Source of the DNA: Microcoleus sp. AS-A8
GTDB taxonomy: Bacteria; Cyanobacteriota; Cyanobacteriia; Cyanobacteriales; Coleofasciculaceae
Direction: 5' to 3'
NCBI GenBank assembly: GCA_039962225.1
Contig: JAMPKV010000002.1
Coordinates: 186,001 to 250,000, forward strand
DNA: 64,000 bases
Shown: piece after piece, positions 1 through 8,435 of the stretch
Numbering within the stretch: the stretch's first letter is position 1
Layout of the letters: each line of letters begins with the position of its first letter
Made by a program: the position numbers and the translations under genes
Notes under the pieces: model-generated
The model's database searches: none
The model's input: only the letters and a program-made list of their open reading frames with translations
Told to the model about the DNA's origin: nothing

Positions 1-67
1 GCGATCGAGGGAGTTTGATCGCGGTTCACCTGTGGGATTTCCACAAAGAGTTATAGCCTACTGCCGC

Positions 68-1423
68 TTAGGGGTTTAAATGCAGAACATTTAAGGAAAG
101 CGAAATCAGTGAGAGGAAAATCATAAACCCAACGGCATCTAGCATGGTGGTGAGTAGGGGGCCGCTAATCAGTGCCGGATCGAGTTTGAGTCGTTTCATT
201 GCCATGGGTAACAAGGTTCCTAGGGTCACAGCCACAAAGACATTCATTGCCATGACCGTTCCCGCCACTAAGGACACCCAACGTTCTTGGGGCGCGGCCC
301 AGATTAAAGAGAGGGCAATCATGGTTAGACCTAAGGAGAGGGCGGTACCCAAACCGGCAAGAATTTCCTTGCGTAGAATCTTCAGGGTATCTTTGGGAGT
401 CACCTCGCCCACACCGAGTCCTCGGATCGTTACCGTTAACGCTTGAATGCCCACGGTACCCCCTGTGTTGGAAAAAATAGGCATGATGACGGCTAACACA
501 GGCACCATAGCAATCACTTTTTGAAAGGGTGCGATCACGCTGGCAGCTCCGATGTACAATCCCATCACACCCACAAGCCAGGGTAGGCGCTTGCGAATCG
601 TGATCCAGGGAGGGGACAAGGCCGATTCATCTCCACCACTCACCCCTGCTAGTTTTTGAATATCTTCTGTTGCTTCTTCCTCCAAGATATCCACGACATC
701 ATCAATCGTCACAATCCCCACCAAACGGTCTTCGCGGTCAACCACAGGCAATGCCAGCAAATCATAGCGCTTCATGAGTTGGGCGACTTCTTCCTGAGGC
801 ATTTCGGTGCGGGCTTTAATCAGGCGATCGCTGGAAATATCATGGATCAGGGCATTAGGAAGCGAAAATAACAGTTGCCGTAGGGATACAACTCGAACGA
901 GTTTGTGGTTGTCATCGGTGACGTAAGCGTAGTAAATCGTTTCCTTATCGTGGTCAGTCAGACGTATCTTATTGAGAGCTTCTCCAACCGTTAAGCCTCC
1001 CCGTAACTGCACGAATTCCGTCGTCATCACACGTCCGGCAGTGCCTTCGGCATAGCCTAAAATCATCGCCGTTGCCTGACGTTCAGTGGCACTGAGTCGT
1101 TGCAAAAGCCGCTTAACCACCCCAGCCGGTAATTCATCAAACAATTCTGCCCGGTCATCGGGACTCATCGCCTCGACAATCTGAAAAACCTGGGTATCGT
1201 GTAGGGCACCAATCAGTTCTTCTTGAATGTCCGGCGGTAAATATTCAAAGACACTGATCGCTTGATCTTTCTGGAGAATGCGAAAGGCGATCGCTCTGCG
1301 TTCCGGAGATAAATCGGAAATAAATTCTCCTACATCTACCGCCGGCAAGCGATTCAGTGCAGATTTGAGCTGGTTTAAATCGGCAACATCAAAGAGTGTA
1401 TTGCGAACATCTTGAGTAAGCAT
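68..1423 (-). CDS. mgtE: Magnesium transporter MgtE
   Basis: Predicted inner-membrane Mg2+ channel/transporter of 451 residues, the normal MgtE length. The N-terminal half is the soluble MgtE_N superhelical domain (about residues 30-130, repeated leucine-rich helices with EYLPPDIQ and LFDELPAG). A CBS pair follows (about 135-255; IVTIDDVVDILEEEATEDI at its end). The C-terminal third has about five membrane helices, including the conserved stretch MPIFSNTGGTVGIQALTV, which lines the pore in this family. A longer reading frame starts at 1471, but the ATG at 1423 has an AGGAGG box 7 bases upstream, so that start is chosen. The gene stands alone. In the family, Mg2+ binding to the cytosolic N and CBS domains closes the pore. 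Confidence 0.95.
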   Translation of the reverse strand: MLTQDVRNTLFDVADLNQLKSALNRLPAVDVGEFISDLSPERRAIAFRILQKDQAISVFEYLPPDIQEELIGALHDTQVFQIVEAMSPDDRAELFDELPAGVVKRLLQRLSATERQATAMILGYAEGTAGRVMTTEFVQLRGGLTVGEALNKIRLTDHDKETIYYAYVTDDNHKLVRVVSLRQLLFSLPNALIHDISSDRLIKARTEMPQEEVAQLMKRYDLLALPVVDREDRLVGIVTIDDVVDILEEEATEDIQKLAGVSGGDESALSPPWITIRKRLPWLVGVMGLYIGAASVIAPFQKVIAMVPVLAVIMPIFSNTGGTVGIQALTVTIRGLGVGEVTPKDTLKILRKEILAGLGTALSLGLTMIALSLIWAAPQERWVSLVAGTVMAMNVFVAVTLGTLLPMAMKRLKLDPALISGPLLTTMLDAVGFMIFLSLISLSLNVLHLNP

Positions 1424-2602
1424 AAAACCTCCTAATTCTCCCTTGTGCAGGAGAGAAGGCTCATCCAGCACTCAGGCGATTACTACTGTTAGAAAATGGA
1501 CTTCGATCCATAGAATCGATAAAATTTAAGGCTGGCAATTGCCATAATTACCAGTAGGCAGCTCGTCCAGATAAGGTTCGCAATGGAGGAATTAAGCAGT
1601 CAATCATTCGGTACATTTTTAGTTACTTTAAGCTATTGATTGAAAATAGATCCGCAGTCATCAACGATGTTAACGTGAACCCGTTAAATAGTACATACCA
1701 CAAGGTTTCTAACATCATCAGGACGATAGAACCAATTTGTAATCTTTCGTCAATCTGAGTAAGAGTGAGAAGCAATACAGGTAACAAAATTCCTCCTTAA
1801 TTTGACATAAACAAACGTCATCGAGTGAACCCTTTGTTGTCTGAATTACTTCCGGGGGACAATCATCAAAGTTTTGATTGGTCTAATCTTCGGTGAGCGA
1901 ATCAAACAGCGCTCGCCCCATTCGTTTACACCACGGATGCTCTCATGTGGAAAGATAGAGGAATCAGGAAATAGCCAGAATAAAACACTGCACCTTTTAA
2001 TAGAGGCGGTGGCGCACTACTCGCTTCTACAAAGCCGTTACTGGGCACTATTCGCTTCCTCGGCGGTGCGAGGTGTGCGATGCATCCTGAAGAACTCTAG
2101 TGCGCTCTTTTGCTAGTACCAGCGCTCATCACCTAACTTCTAGGGTAGTTCCGCAACACTATTTTCCCCACCAAAGCGGGTAAGCCTAGAAATTTCGTAG
2201 CCGTTACTGAATTTCGAGGATTTCAGCCACTTTAGCGCCCCAATTCTCCTCCTCAAGGAGGGTTGGGGGGATATTGGCATAAGCCCCGTTCCCACTTGAA
2301 CTGAAAAGAATCAGCCAAGTGCGACAGTGCAAGACAACTGTCCTGAGTAAACATGCAACCCCCTTTAGCTCCCTCGCGCTGGGAGCCATGGCTCTCTATG
2401 CGCTCAGGAGCTTGCTACTACCAATTGATGGACTTCGGTCCATAAAAACCACAGAAATCTTCACTGATATCGCGTCAAGACATCAGTAAGTCAATATTAG
2501 CCTCTAACAGTTACATTTCTCAATCCGGGATTGGAGATTTTGACTGTGGTTTTCGCTTCCAGTCCCTGTCTACAAAACCTCTCTTATACAAATTGTTTAG
2601 CG
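1424..2602. other. Long intergenic stretch with stem-loops, no supported gene
   Basis: This 1.2-kb gap separates the minus-strand mgtE from the plus-strand lipoprotein gene. Short open frames in it have neither a plausible ribosome site nor a protein-like composition. It holds two related small hairpins with the core ATGGAC-TTCG-(G/A)TCCAT (about 1495-1512 and 2427-2444). A longer imperfect hairpin lies at about 2236-2266, where CCTCC-TCAA-GGAGG is flanked by CCAA and TTGG. No other gene-like signal was seen. Confidence 0.6.
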
Positions 2603-3202
2603 ATGAACCCTCTCAAAAAATATTTAGCGCCTCTCATGACTGGACTAATCGTTCTTAGTCTCAGTAGTTGTGCTTCTTCTGTCGCCAATCGTCAAAGTGA
2701 CAAGGCAAACTCACCAACCCAAGAAATGGGTAATATGCCTTCTACAACATTGTCTGCAAGAGCTGCTGCAACACCAGCTCAACCCCAGCCGCAAACGCCT
2801 GTCACCCGTCAACCCGCGAACACGAGTGATTCTATTGCTCAAGCGAAGGATACAGTTACCCTCACCATCTATCAAGCCGATAATCAGTGTCAGACTCTGG
2901 TTCCTGAAAAAGTAGCTGTTCCAGCCACTCGTGTCGTCGATACTGCCGTGGGACAAGTTTTAAAACAAGCTGACTCCGGCGATTTCGATCTAGCGGGATA
3001 TCGTGTCCAAGTTAACTCCAAAAGTGGTGTTGCTACCGTCGATTTCCGCTTGTCACCCAATTCACGGCGACAGTTTGTTTCTCTCTCTAGCTGCGAACAG
3101 TTTGCCCTTTTTGGCAGTCTTCGTAAAACCCTGACTGATAACTCCCGATTGAAGATTAAGAATGTTCGCTTCACGCAGCAAGGGCAAGAAATTGTGCTTT
3201 AA
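2603..3202 (+). CDS. GerMN-domain lipoprotein
   Basis: Predicted 199-residue exported lipoprotein. The first residues are MNPLKKYLAPLMTG, followed by a hydrophobic segment ending in the lipobox-like LSLSSC, so the mature protein would begin at that Cys. A low-complexity Gln/Pro/Thr linker follows (about 35-85). The C-terminal part (about 90-199) looks like a GerMN fold: TLTIYQADNQC, then PATRVVDTAVGQVL, then an alternating strand pattern VQVNSKSGVATVDFRL. GerMN domains occur in spore-germination and many cyanobacterial envelope proteins, usually of unknown function. The ATG at 2603 is preferred over the in-frame ATG at 2531, because only the shorter start places the signal peptide at the N-terminus. 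Domain call is fairly confident; role unknown. Confidence 0.75.
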   Translation: MNPLKKYLAPLMTGLIVLSLSSCASSVANRQSDKANSPTQEMGNMPSTTLSARAAATPAQPQPQTPVTRQPANTSDSIAQAKDTVTLTIYQADNQCQTLVPEKVAVPATRVVDTAVGQVLKQADSGDFDLAGYRVQVNSKSGVATVDFRLSPNSRRQFVSLSSCEQFALFGSLRKTLTDNSRLKIKNVRFTQQGQEIVL

Positions 3203-3221
3203 CAACAGGTGTGGCGGCTAT

Positions 3222-3824
3222 TCATAGCCTAGAAACAGCTGGACAATCTTTTAAATACCATCGCCAAGGCAAATCCGCTCCTTTTGATAAACCAATTCGA
3301 GTCGTCTGCATCAAGTTAGGGACAAATTCTGGTGGACGGTGCTCCAACCAAAGGGGTTGACCAGGCTGTAAGATTTGATTATTCAAGGTCAAGTTAATTT
3401 GCAACACCTTGCAGAGCTTACCGGGACCCGCCGCGACGCGATGCTGTTTTGAGCCTTCGTGCGGTTCAACCCAACTGGGTATGGACTGTAACTGCAAAGC
3501 GCGAATCAAGACCGCACTGCCAATGTCTTCCTGGTCTGTAACAATATTCAGGCAATAGTAGACCCCGTAAATTAAATAGACATAAGTGCGACCCGCAGGC
3601 CCAAACATCGCCTCATTGCGTTGTGTGCGACGTCGATAAGCATGACAGGCCGGGTCGTCAGGGCCATAGGCTTCAGTTTCTACAATCATTCCCCGCAGGA
3701 GGGTGCCATCGCTAAACTGGCGCACCAATGTGCAACCCACTAGATCGGGTGCCACTTCAGGAGATAGACGGGCGAGCCAATTCGGTTCTACAATTTGAGC
3801 TGATGATAAGTGAAAATTCATCAT
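3222..3824 (-). CDS. DNA-3-methyladenine glycosylase (MPG/AAG family)
   Basis: Predicted base-excision repair enzyme of 200 residues (199 if the second ATG at 3821 is used) that would remove alkylated purines from DNA. The family signatures are clear: GCTLVRQFSDGTLLRGMIVETEAY (residue-pair region about 30-53, with the catalytic Glu in VETEAY), DPACHAYRRRTQRNEAMFGPAG, and YVYLIYGVYYCLNIVT, followed by SAVLIRALQ. Length matches bacterial members. It converges with the lipoprotein gene, leaving only 19 bases between the two stop codons. Housekeeping DNA repair is the expected role. Confidence 0.93.
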   Translation of the reverse strand: MMNFHLSSAQIVEPNWLARLSPEVAPDLVGCTLVRQFSDGTLLRGMIVETEAYGPDDPACHAYRRRTQRNEAMFGPAGRTYVYLIYGVYYCLNIVTDQEDIGSAVLIRALQLQSIPSWVEPHEGSKQHRVAAGPGKLCKVLQINLTLNNQILQPGQPLWLEHRPPEFVPNLMQTTRIGLSKGADLPWRWYLKDCPAVSRL

Positions 3825-3878
3825 TAAAAAGCCCTGAAGTCCCTCAATGGGATCAATAGAGAGGAGGTTATTAAATCC

Positions 3879-4001
3879 ATGGATGTCAAACTGATTTTAG
3901 TGATACTGACCATTGTTTTTACAGTGTCATCCCTGATTTTCGGTACGAAAAACGGATTTTACGATTCCGACAACTATCACGGTAACGGTTCGGCCCACTA
4001 A
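3879..4001 (+). CDS. Small single-span membrane protein, 40 residues
   Basis: A 40-residue reading frame starts at an ATG with a strong GAGGAGG ribosome site 11 bases upstream. The first about 22 residues form one hydrophobic helix (MDVKLILVILTIVFTVSSL). A polar, aromatic tail follows: FGTKNGFYDSDNYHGNGSAH. The layout resembles small photosynthetic or respiratory complex subunits and stress peptides of cyanobacteria. I do not recognise the family with certainty and assign no function. It is divergent from the methyladenine glycosylase gene (54-base gap), so the ribosome site cannot belong to that gene. The open frame plus strong ribosome site plus clean amphipathic split are the support. Confidence 0.7.
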   Translation: MDVKLILVILTIVFTVSSLIFGTKNGFYDSDNYHGNGSAH

Positions 4002-4726
4002 GATTTCCACGGTAGTTAATACGCTGGAATCTCAACTGCATCCCAACTCTCACCGCGCTGGGATAAATAGTTGCTGAACTTCAGGGACTCAGAACCTCTA
4101 TTCAGGGTCGATTTTTTGGCGCTAGAGAACGTGAGCGACACTAAATCGTTATCCTATGATTACAAAAAAATCTGATAAAATGGATACTGAATAGCTAGTT
4201 GCTGGCTTGCGATGCAGGTGGAAAGCTAACCGGGGTTTAACCCCCCTCGGCAGCCCCTAGAGAGACGCTACGAATAGGAGAAGACGCGGGTTAGAGTTCA
4301 GGAAGGGGAATAGGAGAACAAGTCCTCCAGAACAACAACCGATTAGATATAACCGATACCGTTAGCAATAGCGTAGCGGTCGTAAGAGCAGCGGACACTG
4401 GCATGTCGCTAGCGTTCATTCATCGTGCGTCGAGGCATGGGGTGGTGGTCAAAATCCCTAGTTGAGATCACCTTGTTGGGTTATCATGCTTTGGGTTATG
4501 TGTCAACAAGAATTTAGCTTAGCGGAGCGCTAGCGTGTTTCGGTAACGAAGCTCATGTTCCTAGAACACTCGAAAGCATGTCACCTCATGCGTCAGCCAA
4601 CAGCTCTGGAGGAGGATAAGTCATCTGTAGTCAGTTGTCCCAACTCACTGGACACGGAGAAAGGGAATGATTAACCCAATAGCAATAGCTAATAGCTGAT
4701 TATTGAGTGCGACTCTCTGACCGTTC
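4002..4726. other. Intergenic region holding the intron-like structured stretch
   Basis: 725 bases without a protein gene. The central part is annotated separately as a possible group II intron remnant. The first about 190 bases and the last about 45 bases show nothing further. No convincing ribosome site precedes the downstream gene at 4727. Confidence 0.6.
4195..4680 (+). mobile_element. Possible 5' half of a group II intron (ORF-less remnant)
   Basis: This non-coding stretch is dense in nested complementarity. Examples are a stem about GGTGGTC/GATCACC (4442-4474), CCGGGGTTTAACCCCCCTCGG near 4231, GGAG...CTCC around 4313-4330, GCATG/CATGC near 4577-4592, and TGTCC/GGACA near 4636-4656. Purine-rich joining segments such as GGAAAGCTAACCGG and AAGGGGAATAGGAGAAC are reminiscent of domain I of bacterial group II introns. 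The final GGACACGGAGAAAGGGA looks like the segment ahead of the intron-encoded protein. No reverse transcriptase frame and no domain V hairpin were found after it, so it would be a truncated, dead copy. This call is inference from resemblance and is uncertain. Confidence 0.4.
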
Positions 4727-6364
4727 ATGAGCCATCAACGCCCAATGGCATCCTATGTTGAAGATGATCAATTAGTTTGTTTCCCCTATGCAGTAGGTCA
4801 TGGTGCTGAGGGCATTTGTTTATTGGTGCAGATGGGGCCACACCGCATTCTCCTCGATTGTGGATTAGAGAATATATCACCCCTACAATCGAGTTCCCAT
4901 CCACCTGCCGATTTAGTCTTGTGCAGCCACGCCCACTCGGATCATGCCCAGGGATTGCTCGCACTCCACCAAGCCTTTCCCCAGTTACCCATCTACGCCA
5001 GTGAGGTAACCACTCAACTTTTGCCGCTCAATTGGTCGGAGTTGCCGCCCCAGAAAATTCCCCATTTCTGTCAAGCATTGCCTTGGCGATCGCCGGTGGA
5101 ATTTTGCGAGGGATTGAGTGCAGAATTATTTCCGGCTGGGCACCTCCCTGGAGCCGCGGCTTTTTTACTCACCTACACTACACCCAAAAAAACATACCGC
5201 CTGTTTTATACGGGTGACTTTTTCCTATCCAACTCGCGGCTGGTAGAAGGATTATCGATTGAATCCTTACGAGGAATGCAGCCTGATGTGCTTATTGTGG
5301 AAGGCAGTTACGGCTCAGCTCGGCATCCTCACCGACGACAACAGGAAAATCAGTTAGTAGAGCGTATTGATCGCGCGATCGCCCAAAAATACTCAGTCTT
5401 GCTGCCAGTGCCCACCTTGGGGTTAGGTCAAGAAATTTTAATGCTTCTACGGAGTCATCACCACTTTACGGGTCGTAACCTCGATATTTGGGTTGAGGGA
5501 ACCGTCGCGGATGGTTGTAATGCCTACTTGGAACTGTTGCCTCATTTCCCCACATCCGTACAAAACTTTGCCCGCCATCAACCCCTGTTTTGGGATGAGC
5601 GAGTACGTCCTCGCGTCCGACTGTTGGATGAGCGGCAACTCGCTTCGATTGGTCAGTCCCCTTGTATTGTGATCACCGACGAAACGGCTGACGTCAGCGA
5701 TTACTGGCACCCAGAATCCAGCCATCCGGTCATCCTGCGACCGGATCATCCGAGATATTCGGCGAGAGACAGCATTGAGCTAGCGGATGTTGAAACTTAT
5801 CTACTGGCTCAACATGGCGATCGCTTGGGAACCACTCAGTTGATTCATAATCTCCGTCCCCAGCACGTCATTTTTATTCACGGTTCTCCTACCTACCTCG
5901 CAGATTTAACTGGCTTAGAGGAGTTGCAAAATCGGTACCATCTCCATTCCCCAGCCGCCGGAACTTTAGTAGAATTACCGATTGGTGAAACATTTATCCA
6001 ACCGGCAGCACCCGCCGAAGCCAACTATGAAGGTGAGCTAACCGAGTTAGGAACGGTAGTCACGGTCACCCTTCCAGAAGCGATCGCCGCTGACCCTCGC
6101 TGGCAAGATTTTGCCGATACGGGTCTAGTAGAAGCCCGCTGGCAGGGAGAAGAATTGGTATTGAGGGGATTGTCCCAACGAGAACTCCTCACTCAAGCGG
6201 GCAATACCAGAGTACCGATGAACATCGATTGCTGTGGAAACTGCCGTCACCAACGAGGGCAGCGCTGCTGGAATCCGGCTTCTCCTCTCTACGGTTTTAA
6301 GGTGACACCAGAGGGGTATTGTCCAGTTTTTGAAGCGGTAGAACCCCCCCCGCCAGCCTCTTAG
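4727..6364 (+). CDS. Metallo-beta-lactamase/beta-CASP family hydrolase with C-terminal Cys cluster
   Basis: Predicted cytosolic 545-residue metal-dependent nuclease-like protein. The N-terminal metallo-beta-lactamase fold has ILLDCGLE and the metal motif SHAHSDHAQG (HxHxDH, about residues 68-77), then GHLPGAAAFLL and TGDFFLS. A beta-CASP-like insert follows (DVLIVEGSYG, then VLLPVPTLGLGQE), and a late HVIFIHGSPTYL provides the RMMBL-type His. An extra C-terminal tail (about 500-545) carries CCGNC...CW...GYCP, which could bind metal. RNA or DNA processing is the family expectation; the substrate is unknown. The start is uncertain: the in-frame ATG at 4745 is equally possible and neither has a clear ribosome site. 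Confidence 0.85.
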   Translation: MSHQRPMASYVEDDQLVCFPYAVGHGAEGICLLVQMGPHRILLDCGLENISPLQSSSHPPADLVLCSHAHSDHAQGLLALHQAFPQLPIYASEVTTQLLPLNWSELPPQKIPHFCQALPWRSPVEFCEGLSAELFPAGHLPGAAAFLLTYTTPKKTYRLFYTGDFFLSNSRLVEGLSIESLRGMQPDVLIVEGSYGSARHPHRRQQENQLVERIDRAIAQKYSVLLPVPTLGLGQEILMLLRSHHHFTGRNLDIWVEGTVADGCNAYLELLPHFPTSVQNFARHQPLFWDERVRPRVRLLDERQLASIGQSPCIVITDETADVSDYWHPESSHPVILRPDHPRYSARDSIELADVETYLLAQHGDRLGTTQLIHNLRPQHVIFIHGSPTYLADLTGLEELQNRYHLHSPAAGTLVELPIGETFIQPAAPAEANYEGELTELGTVVTVTLPEAIAADPRWQDFADTGLVEARWQGEELVLRGLSQRELLTQAGNTRVPMNIDCCGNCRHQRGQRCWNPASPLYGFKVTPEGYCPVFEAVEPPPPAS

Positions 6365-6833
6365 TACGGCTTTTGTCCGAGTTACAATCCTTTGAGTGCC
6401 ATGGGGTGTCTGGCAATACAACTCTCATACCTGGAAAGTTTGCCATAAGGACTTGATACCAAATCCGCCTTGATAACCCTCTTTTTGCCTGAAGTATTTT
6501 CTTTCTTCTGTCCTCACTAAAGCTCCGGTTTGCCCTTTGCCTTCTGCCTTGTCTCCACCAAACAAGGGGTAGTTAACCCGGATTGGGTATTGAACCCGAC
6601 CCTGACTTAAACGCCTAACTCAACATTTAACCCAGTGTAGAAGGTTCCACACTGGGTTCAGGCCAGGATTACATGAGTTTTTATAGCTTATTAAACCTAG
6701 AATGGCTCCAACCCTTGCTATTGGGTCAGAAAGTCCACTGCGGATTCAGGCAATCCTGTACGTAGGTTTTTAGAGCCTTCAAAAACGCTTGATTTGAACT
6801 TTTGGGCAACCAACAAGCGACTCGTTTTCTAAT
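6365..6833. other. Intergenic stretch with heptamer repeat
   Basis: No gene is seen between these convergent genes. It holds three tandem TGCCTTN-type heptamers (6531-6551), the same motif seen at 20171, and the perfect hairpin annotated at 6629. Confidence 0.6.
6629..6658. terminator. Perfect 10-bp hairpin between convergent genes
   Basis: AACCCAGTGT and its exact complement ACACTGGGTT are separated by a 10-base loop. It sits between two convergent genes and could end transcription from either side, but neither flank has a T-run, so it may be only a processing or stalling structure. Confidence 0.4.
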
Positions 6834-7145
6834 CTAGTCTAGATTCGAGTCTTGGGAACGCGGGTGAATTTGTTCAGCTTCCGGGCAATCGTCAGAAACC
6901 AAGGGTTCAAAGTTTCCTCTTGGCACAGAAGCCAGTTTCTGAGTTACAGAACCAATACTTTCCAGGCGAACCATTTCTTCCCAGGAACTGATTTCATCCT
7001 CTTCTTCAGTTTCGTAACGAATGGTAACTAAATCGCCTTCTATATCAACAATTCGAGCGCGTTCAATCCAACGTTGCTGGTCCCGCAAGAAAACACAGAT
7101 TTCACGACCATCGCAACAAAGTTGATAAATCTTGCGGTGTAGCAT
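6834..7145 (-). CDS. Small conserved cyanobacterial protein (DUF6679-like)
   Basis: Predicted 103-residue cytosolic protein. The N-terminal half (MLHRKIYQLCCDGREICVFL, then RDQQRWIERARIVDIEGDLV) reads as a small beta-barrel with an alternating hydrophobic pattern. An acidic stretch (RYETEEEDEISSWEEMVRLE) and a polar tail follow. I recognise this as the widespread cyanobacterial family named DUF6679, whose function is not known. The open frame extends upstream to 7328, but the ATG at 7145 has AGGAG nine bases ahead, and the upstream extension has no conserved character, so the short start is chosen. It stands alone between long gaps. Confidence 0.8.
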   Translation of the reverse strand: MLHRKIYQLCCDGREICVFLRDQQRWIERARIVDIEGDLVTIRYETEEEDEISSWEEMVRLESIGSVTQKLASVPRGNFEPLVSDDCPEAEQIHPRSQDSNLD

Positions 7146-7877
7146 ATTTGGCTTCTCCTGAGCAAATAACTCTTCCAATATGTATGTGAAGAAGCAAGCC
7201 GTTCCTGTAATGGGGGATACAGCTTCCTTGTGAGCTTGACGGACGTCCAACCCAGTGGGTTTCTCGCCGCCAAAGGTAAGATGCCTTAACGCTCTTTCCC
7301 CTTGAGTGCTTAAAAGTTTGGCTTGCATTCAACAGCAATCTTGAGAGTGACTTTAGTACCTTCAACGATGGAAAGCAACTAGGGGCATCCTTATTCAAGT
7401 GCACGAGCAGTTAGTAAAACTCTTGGCAAGGCAATGATGGAGAGCAATTTGCCCTGTGATCCGATGGGAATTTTTAACAGATGGGTATCGGCAGGGAGCC
7501 GAAATTGTTTTAAGGCACAAATGAATTCCGCCATTGCGACAAGCGCACTCTTCCCAGGTGAAAAATCCTGGTCTACTAGGGGTACATGGATATCTGAGGT
7601 TTTGATACGATATCGAATCGCACTCAGACATAGCTATTGTGACATACTCCTCATGCTATCTGCTGGGCACGAGGGAAAGGACTTTGATATTTTTCCTAAA
7701 CGTGAACTCCTACAGGGCAGTCGCCACCTGGTCTTGACGCACAATTATCTTCAGCATACTTTCGTGTAACAGCTCCAGCAGACGGCTCCTTGGCAAATCC
7801 TACATGCTAAACACTCTGGTTATGTCTCTGGTCATGAAGCGTTACTCAAGCAAAAGCCATTTTACAGCCTTCTTGCC
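7146..7877. other. Intergenic stretch, no supported gene
   Basis: 732 bases. Frames of 78-111 codons overlap here on both strands, but none has a convincing ribosome site, hydrophobic pattern or recognisable motif. Nothing else is seen. Confidence 0.55.
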
Positions 7878-8087
7878 TTAGCGACGGCTAGGCATCAAGG
7901 TCATAGCGCTGTTCCCATGAGCCTCTCGCTGAATTCGACCGGAATCCACGGCCTCATAGAGAGCATTCAGCGCTTCCAAATCTGATGCTTCGTAACCTTT
8001 CATTTCCAGTACCTGACGGATTAGACCTTCAGAAGCCACACTGAGACAACCCGTTTGAAAAGCTGATTGGACAAGCGTGCGAATCAT
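7878..8087 (-). CDS. Small hypothetical protein, 69 residues
   Basis: Predicted 69-residue cytosolic protein, largely helical: LVQSAFQTGCLSVASEGLIR, then QVLEMKGYEASDLEALNALYEAVDSG, ending in a basic tail (MPSRR). The sequence has the look of the small helical proteins that recur in cyanobacterial genomes, but I cannot name a family or function. Only a weak ribosome site is visible. The frame's balanced composition and two amphipathic helices favour it being real. Confidence 0.6.
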   Translation of the reverse strand: MIRTLVQSAFQTGCLSVASEGLIRQVLEMKGYEASDLEALNALYEAVDSGRIQREAHGNSAMTLMPSRR

Positions 8088-8435
8088 GAAACCAGAGCAC
8101 TACTGTAGGGGATTGTTAACACTATCCTGTTTTTTTTGCATCTGGGCATTGATTCATGTCAGTCCATAACTGTGATTTTCCACACCTTTTTGTTGTGATG
8201 CAGGTCACAGATGAGGGAACAGTGAGCTAGGTTAGCAAAAATCTGGTTATTTCGTAGTAATTAAGAATACTACTAGAGCCTAAAATTTAATGGCTGCTCA
8301 TCAGCTCATCCCCATAACCTAAAAAATATCTCGTAAAAAAGGCGTAAAGCTAACGGTCGTTTTCTGATAAGAGTTTGTTAAAGTTTCTGGTGTAACTAGC
8401 CAACCAACAGCCGCTGTTTTGGGAGAAAGACGCCT
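8088..8435. other. Intergenic region upstream of the epimerase gene
   Basis: Divergent promoter region of 348 bases. It contains the palindrome GTAGTA-N8-TACTAC at 8254-8273, which includes a GTA-N8-TAC core matching the NtcA consensus. An A/T-rich possible -10 (TAAAAT) lies at 8281. Confidence 0.5.
8254..8273 (+). promoter_or_regulatory. Candidate NtcA-type palindrome
   Basis: GTAGTA-ATTAAGAA-TACTAC contains the GTA-N8-TAC consensus of the cyanobacterial nitrogen regulator NtcA within a longer perfect dyad. It lies 163 bases ahead of the GTG start of the epimerase-like gene. The distance to a possible -10 box (10 bases) is shorter than the usual about 22 for an activated promoter, so function is unproven. 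Confidence 0.3.

Noticed and set aside
1874-2116. 80-codon frame in the mgtE intergenic gap
   Set aside because: No ribosome site, irregular composition and no recognisable motif; probably chance.
7434-7769. 111-codon frame and overlapping opposite-strand frames of 78-100 codons
   Set aside because: Several frames overlap on both strands with none standing out; no ribosome site or conserved pattern.
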